This document shows positions 62,618 through 64,000 of a DNA stretch of 64,000 bases, one piece after another. Numbering within the stretch: position 1 is the stretch's first letter; the number at the start of each line of letters is the position of its first letter. A program made the position numbers and the translations under genes. The notes under the pieces were generated by a model that worked only from the letters and a program-made list of their open reading frames with translations, did not search any database and was not told the DNA's origin. Origin of the DNA: Mycobacterium sherrisii (GTDB lineage: Bacteria > Actinomycetota > Actinomycetes > Mycobacteriales > Mycobacteriaceae); NCBI RefSeq assembly GCF_002102355.1, contig NZ_LQPT01000081.1:1-64000 (forward strand), in the 5' to 3' direction.

Positions 62618-64000
62618 ATGCCAGACAATTCCGACCATCGGACCTACAACGAAGTTTTCATCGGGGGGCACTGGCGCAAGCCCGCAAACCCACAACAGCT
62701 GTCCGTGATCTCGCCGCACTCCGAGGAGCCGGTCGGCCACGTCCAGGTCGCCGGACCACAGGACGTCGAGGCGGCCGTCGCCGCGGCGCGGCACGCCTTC
62801 GACCACGGGCCGTGGCCCCGCATGGCGCATGCCGATCGAATGGCCAAAGTCGAACAGTTGGCCGCGATCTACGGCGGCCACCTCGAGGAGATGGCCGACC
62901 TCATCACCGAGGAAATGGGCTCGCCCCGCAGTTTCAGCCGATTGGGTCAAACGGCGGCGGCGGCGACAATCATTCACCTCAACCTGGCGGACGCCCGCAA
63001 GTTCCCCTGGACCGAACGTCGCCAGGGCGTGCTGGGCGAAGTGCACCTGCGCAGGGCGCCGGTCGGCGTGGTCGGGGCGATCGTGCCGTGGAACGTTCCG
63101 CAGTTCTTGATCATGCCCAAGCTGATCCCCGCGTTGATCGCCGGCTGCCCGGTCATCATCAAACCGGCGCCCGAAACTCCTTTGGACGCTTTGTGGTTGG
63201 CGGAGATGATCGAGCAGCTCGACCTGCCCGAAGGCGTGGTGTCGGTGCTGCCGGGCGGACCCGAGATCGGCGAGGCGCTGGTACGCCATCCCGGCGTGGA
63301 CAAGATCGCCTTCACCGGTTCCAGCGCGGTAGGACGCCGCATCGCCATGCTGTGCGGGGAGCAGCTCAAACGGGTGAGCCTGGAGTTGGGCGGCAAGTCC
63401 GCGGCGATCATCCTCGACGACGCCGACATCGACAAGACCGTTGCCGGGCTGAAGTCGGCCGGGCTGATGAATAACGGTCAGGCATGCGTGGCCCAGACCC
63501 GGATCCTGGTCAGCGACAAGCGTCATGACGACGTCGTCGACGCGCTGGCCGGCATGATGTCGTCGCTGACTGTCGGCGACCCGGCCGACGAAGCCACCGA
63601 TGTCGGGCCGCTGGTGGCACAGCGACAGCAGCGACGGGTTCAGGATTACATCAGGTCCGGTCAGAGCGAGGGCGCCCGCGTCGTGGTCGGCGGCCTCAAT
63701 ACCGCTCAAGACAGTCCGACCGATCGCGGTTGGTATGTGCGGCCAACGCTTTTCGCCGATGCCACCAACGACATGCGCATCGCCCGGGAGGAGATTTTCG
63801 GGCCGGTACTGACGGTGCTGCGCTATCGCGACGAAGCCGACGCGATCCGGATTGCCAACGACACCGACTACGGTCTGGCCGGATCGGTGTGGACCTCCGA
63901 CATCGCCCACGGCCTGGAGGTGGCGGCGGGCGTGCGCACCGGTACCTACGGCATCAACATGTATACCCTGGACATCGGCGCCCCGTTCGGCGGCTTCAAG
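62618..64000 (+). CDS. NAD(P)-dependent aldehyde dehydrogenase (3' end outside window)
   Basis: 461 codons lie in the window and no stop is reached. AAGGAAG precedes the ATG by 7 nt. Family motifs: VGAIVPWNVPQFLIMPKLIP (Rossmann/NAD), KIAFTGSSAVGRR, LELGGKSAAIILDDADID with the catalytic Glu, NNGQACVAQTRILV with the catalytic Cys, and EEIFGPVLTV. The visible part ends at GAPFGGFK, near the usual SGxGRE segment, so only about 30 residues are missing. It probably oxidises an aldehyde made in the Rieske-linked pathway. Confidence 0.93.
   Translation, partial: MPDNSDHRTYNEVFIGGHWRKPANPQQLSVISPHSEEPVGHVQVAGPQDVEAAVAAARHAFDHGPWPRMAHADRMAKVEQLAAIYGGHLEEMADLITEEMGSPRSFSRLGQTAAAATIIHLNLADARKFPWTERRQGVLGEVHLRRAPVGVVGAIVPWNVPQFLIMPKLIPALIAGCPVIIKPAPETPLDALWLAEMIEQLDLPEGVVSVLPGGPEIGEALVRHPGVDKIAFTGSSAVGRRIAMLCGEQLKRVSLELGGKSAAIILDDADIDKTVAGLKSAGLMNNGQACVAQTRILVSDKRHDDVVDALAGMMSSLTVGDPADEATDVGPLVAQRQQRRVQDYIRSGQSEGARVVVGGLNTAQDSPTDRGWYVRPTLFADATNDMRIAREEIFGPVLTVLRYRDEADAIRIANDTDYGLAGSVWTSDIAHGLEVAAGVRTGTYGINMYTLDIGAPFGGFK

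Overview
The window is chromosomal DNA of a Mycobacterium (Mycobacteriaceae, probably a non-tuberculous species). It is GC-rich and carries mycobacterial signature genes: a single-polypeptide FAS-I with acpS behind it, an LdtMt2-type L,D-transpeptidase lipoprotein, plsB2, 13E12-type HNH, DUF3556 and DUF3618 proteins. Several blocks follow the M. tuberculosis order that I know: plsB2-plsC-WS/DGAT-lipQ (Rv2482c-2485c), echA14 (Rv2486), citE to accD1 (Rv2498c-2502c), bkaR to orn (Rv2506-2511), and ldtB, DUF3618, bcp, M20 peptidase, acpS, fas, Rv2525c-like (Rv2518c-2525c).

Layout. 0-2.4 kb: a partial gene, a small hypothetical gene, a 13E12/HNH gene and a PhzF pseudogene. 2.4-11.4 kb (minus strand): a CopD-CtaG copper/oxidase-assembly membrane protein, then the lipid operon WS/DGAT-plsC-plsB2, then lipQ. 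11.6-13 kb: tRNA-Arg(TCT) carrying a 1.3-kb remnant of an integrative element, with att repeats, an integrase stump, two small phage-like genes and a pair of operator-like palindromes. 13-18.5 kb: a TetR regulator divergent from a three-gene aromatic meta-cleavage operon (extradiol dioxygenase, FAH-type hydrolase, flavin hydroxylase), then a MarR/DoxX divergent pair. 18.6-23.2 kb: cutinase, a frameshifted Ddn-like nitroreductase, small secreted and YdeI/OmdA-type proteins, echA14 with an in-frame stop, a BASS transporter and a secreted protein. 23.5-29.6 kb (minus strand): five genes joined by 4-nt overlaps for leucine/itaconate catabolism (accD1-accA1-fadE19-maoC-citE). 29.8-37.5 kb: hydrolase, NTF2-like protein, BkaR-like TetR, proline-rich membrane protein, MFS, SDR, HerA-like ATPase, orn. 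37.5-42.8 kb: tRNA-His with an intrinsic terminator, a 37-residue Cys-containing peptide gene, ldtB, tRNA-Lys, FkbM methyltransferase, DUF3556 protein. 42.8-46.5 kb: a NitT/TauT-type ABC operon and a TetR gene that share a palindrome. 46.5-59.7 kb: DUF3618, bcp, M20 peptidase, acpS, fas, Tat-secreted DUF1906 protein. 59.7-64 kb: a repeat-rich spacer, Rieske oxygenase, AttH/CrtC-like lipocalin, and an aldehyde dehydrogenase that runs off the end.

The strongest regulatory reading is four separate regulator-operator pairings visible as inverted repeats: TetR at 13.7 kb, MarR at 18.05 kb, BkaR-like at 29.6 and 31.3 kb, and TetR at 45.6 and 46.5 kb. The 11.5-20.8 kb stretch separates lipQ from echA14, which are neighbours in M. 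tuberculosis. It holds the tRNA island, a catabolic cassette and several decayed genes, so it looks like accessory DNA. No CRISPR array, rRNA or complete insertion sequence was found.
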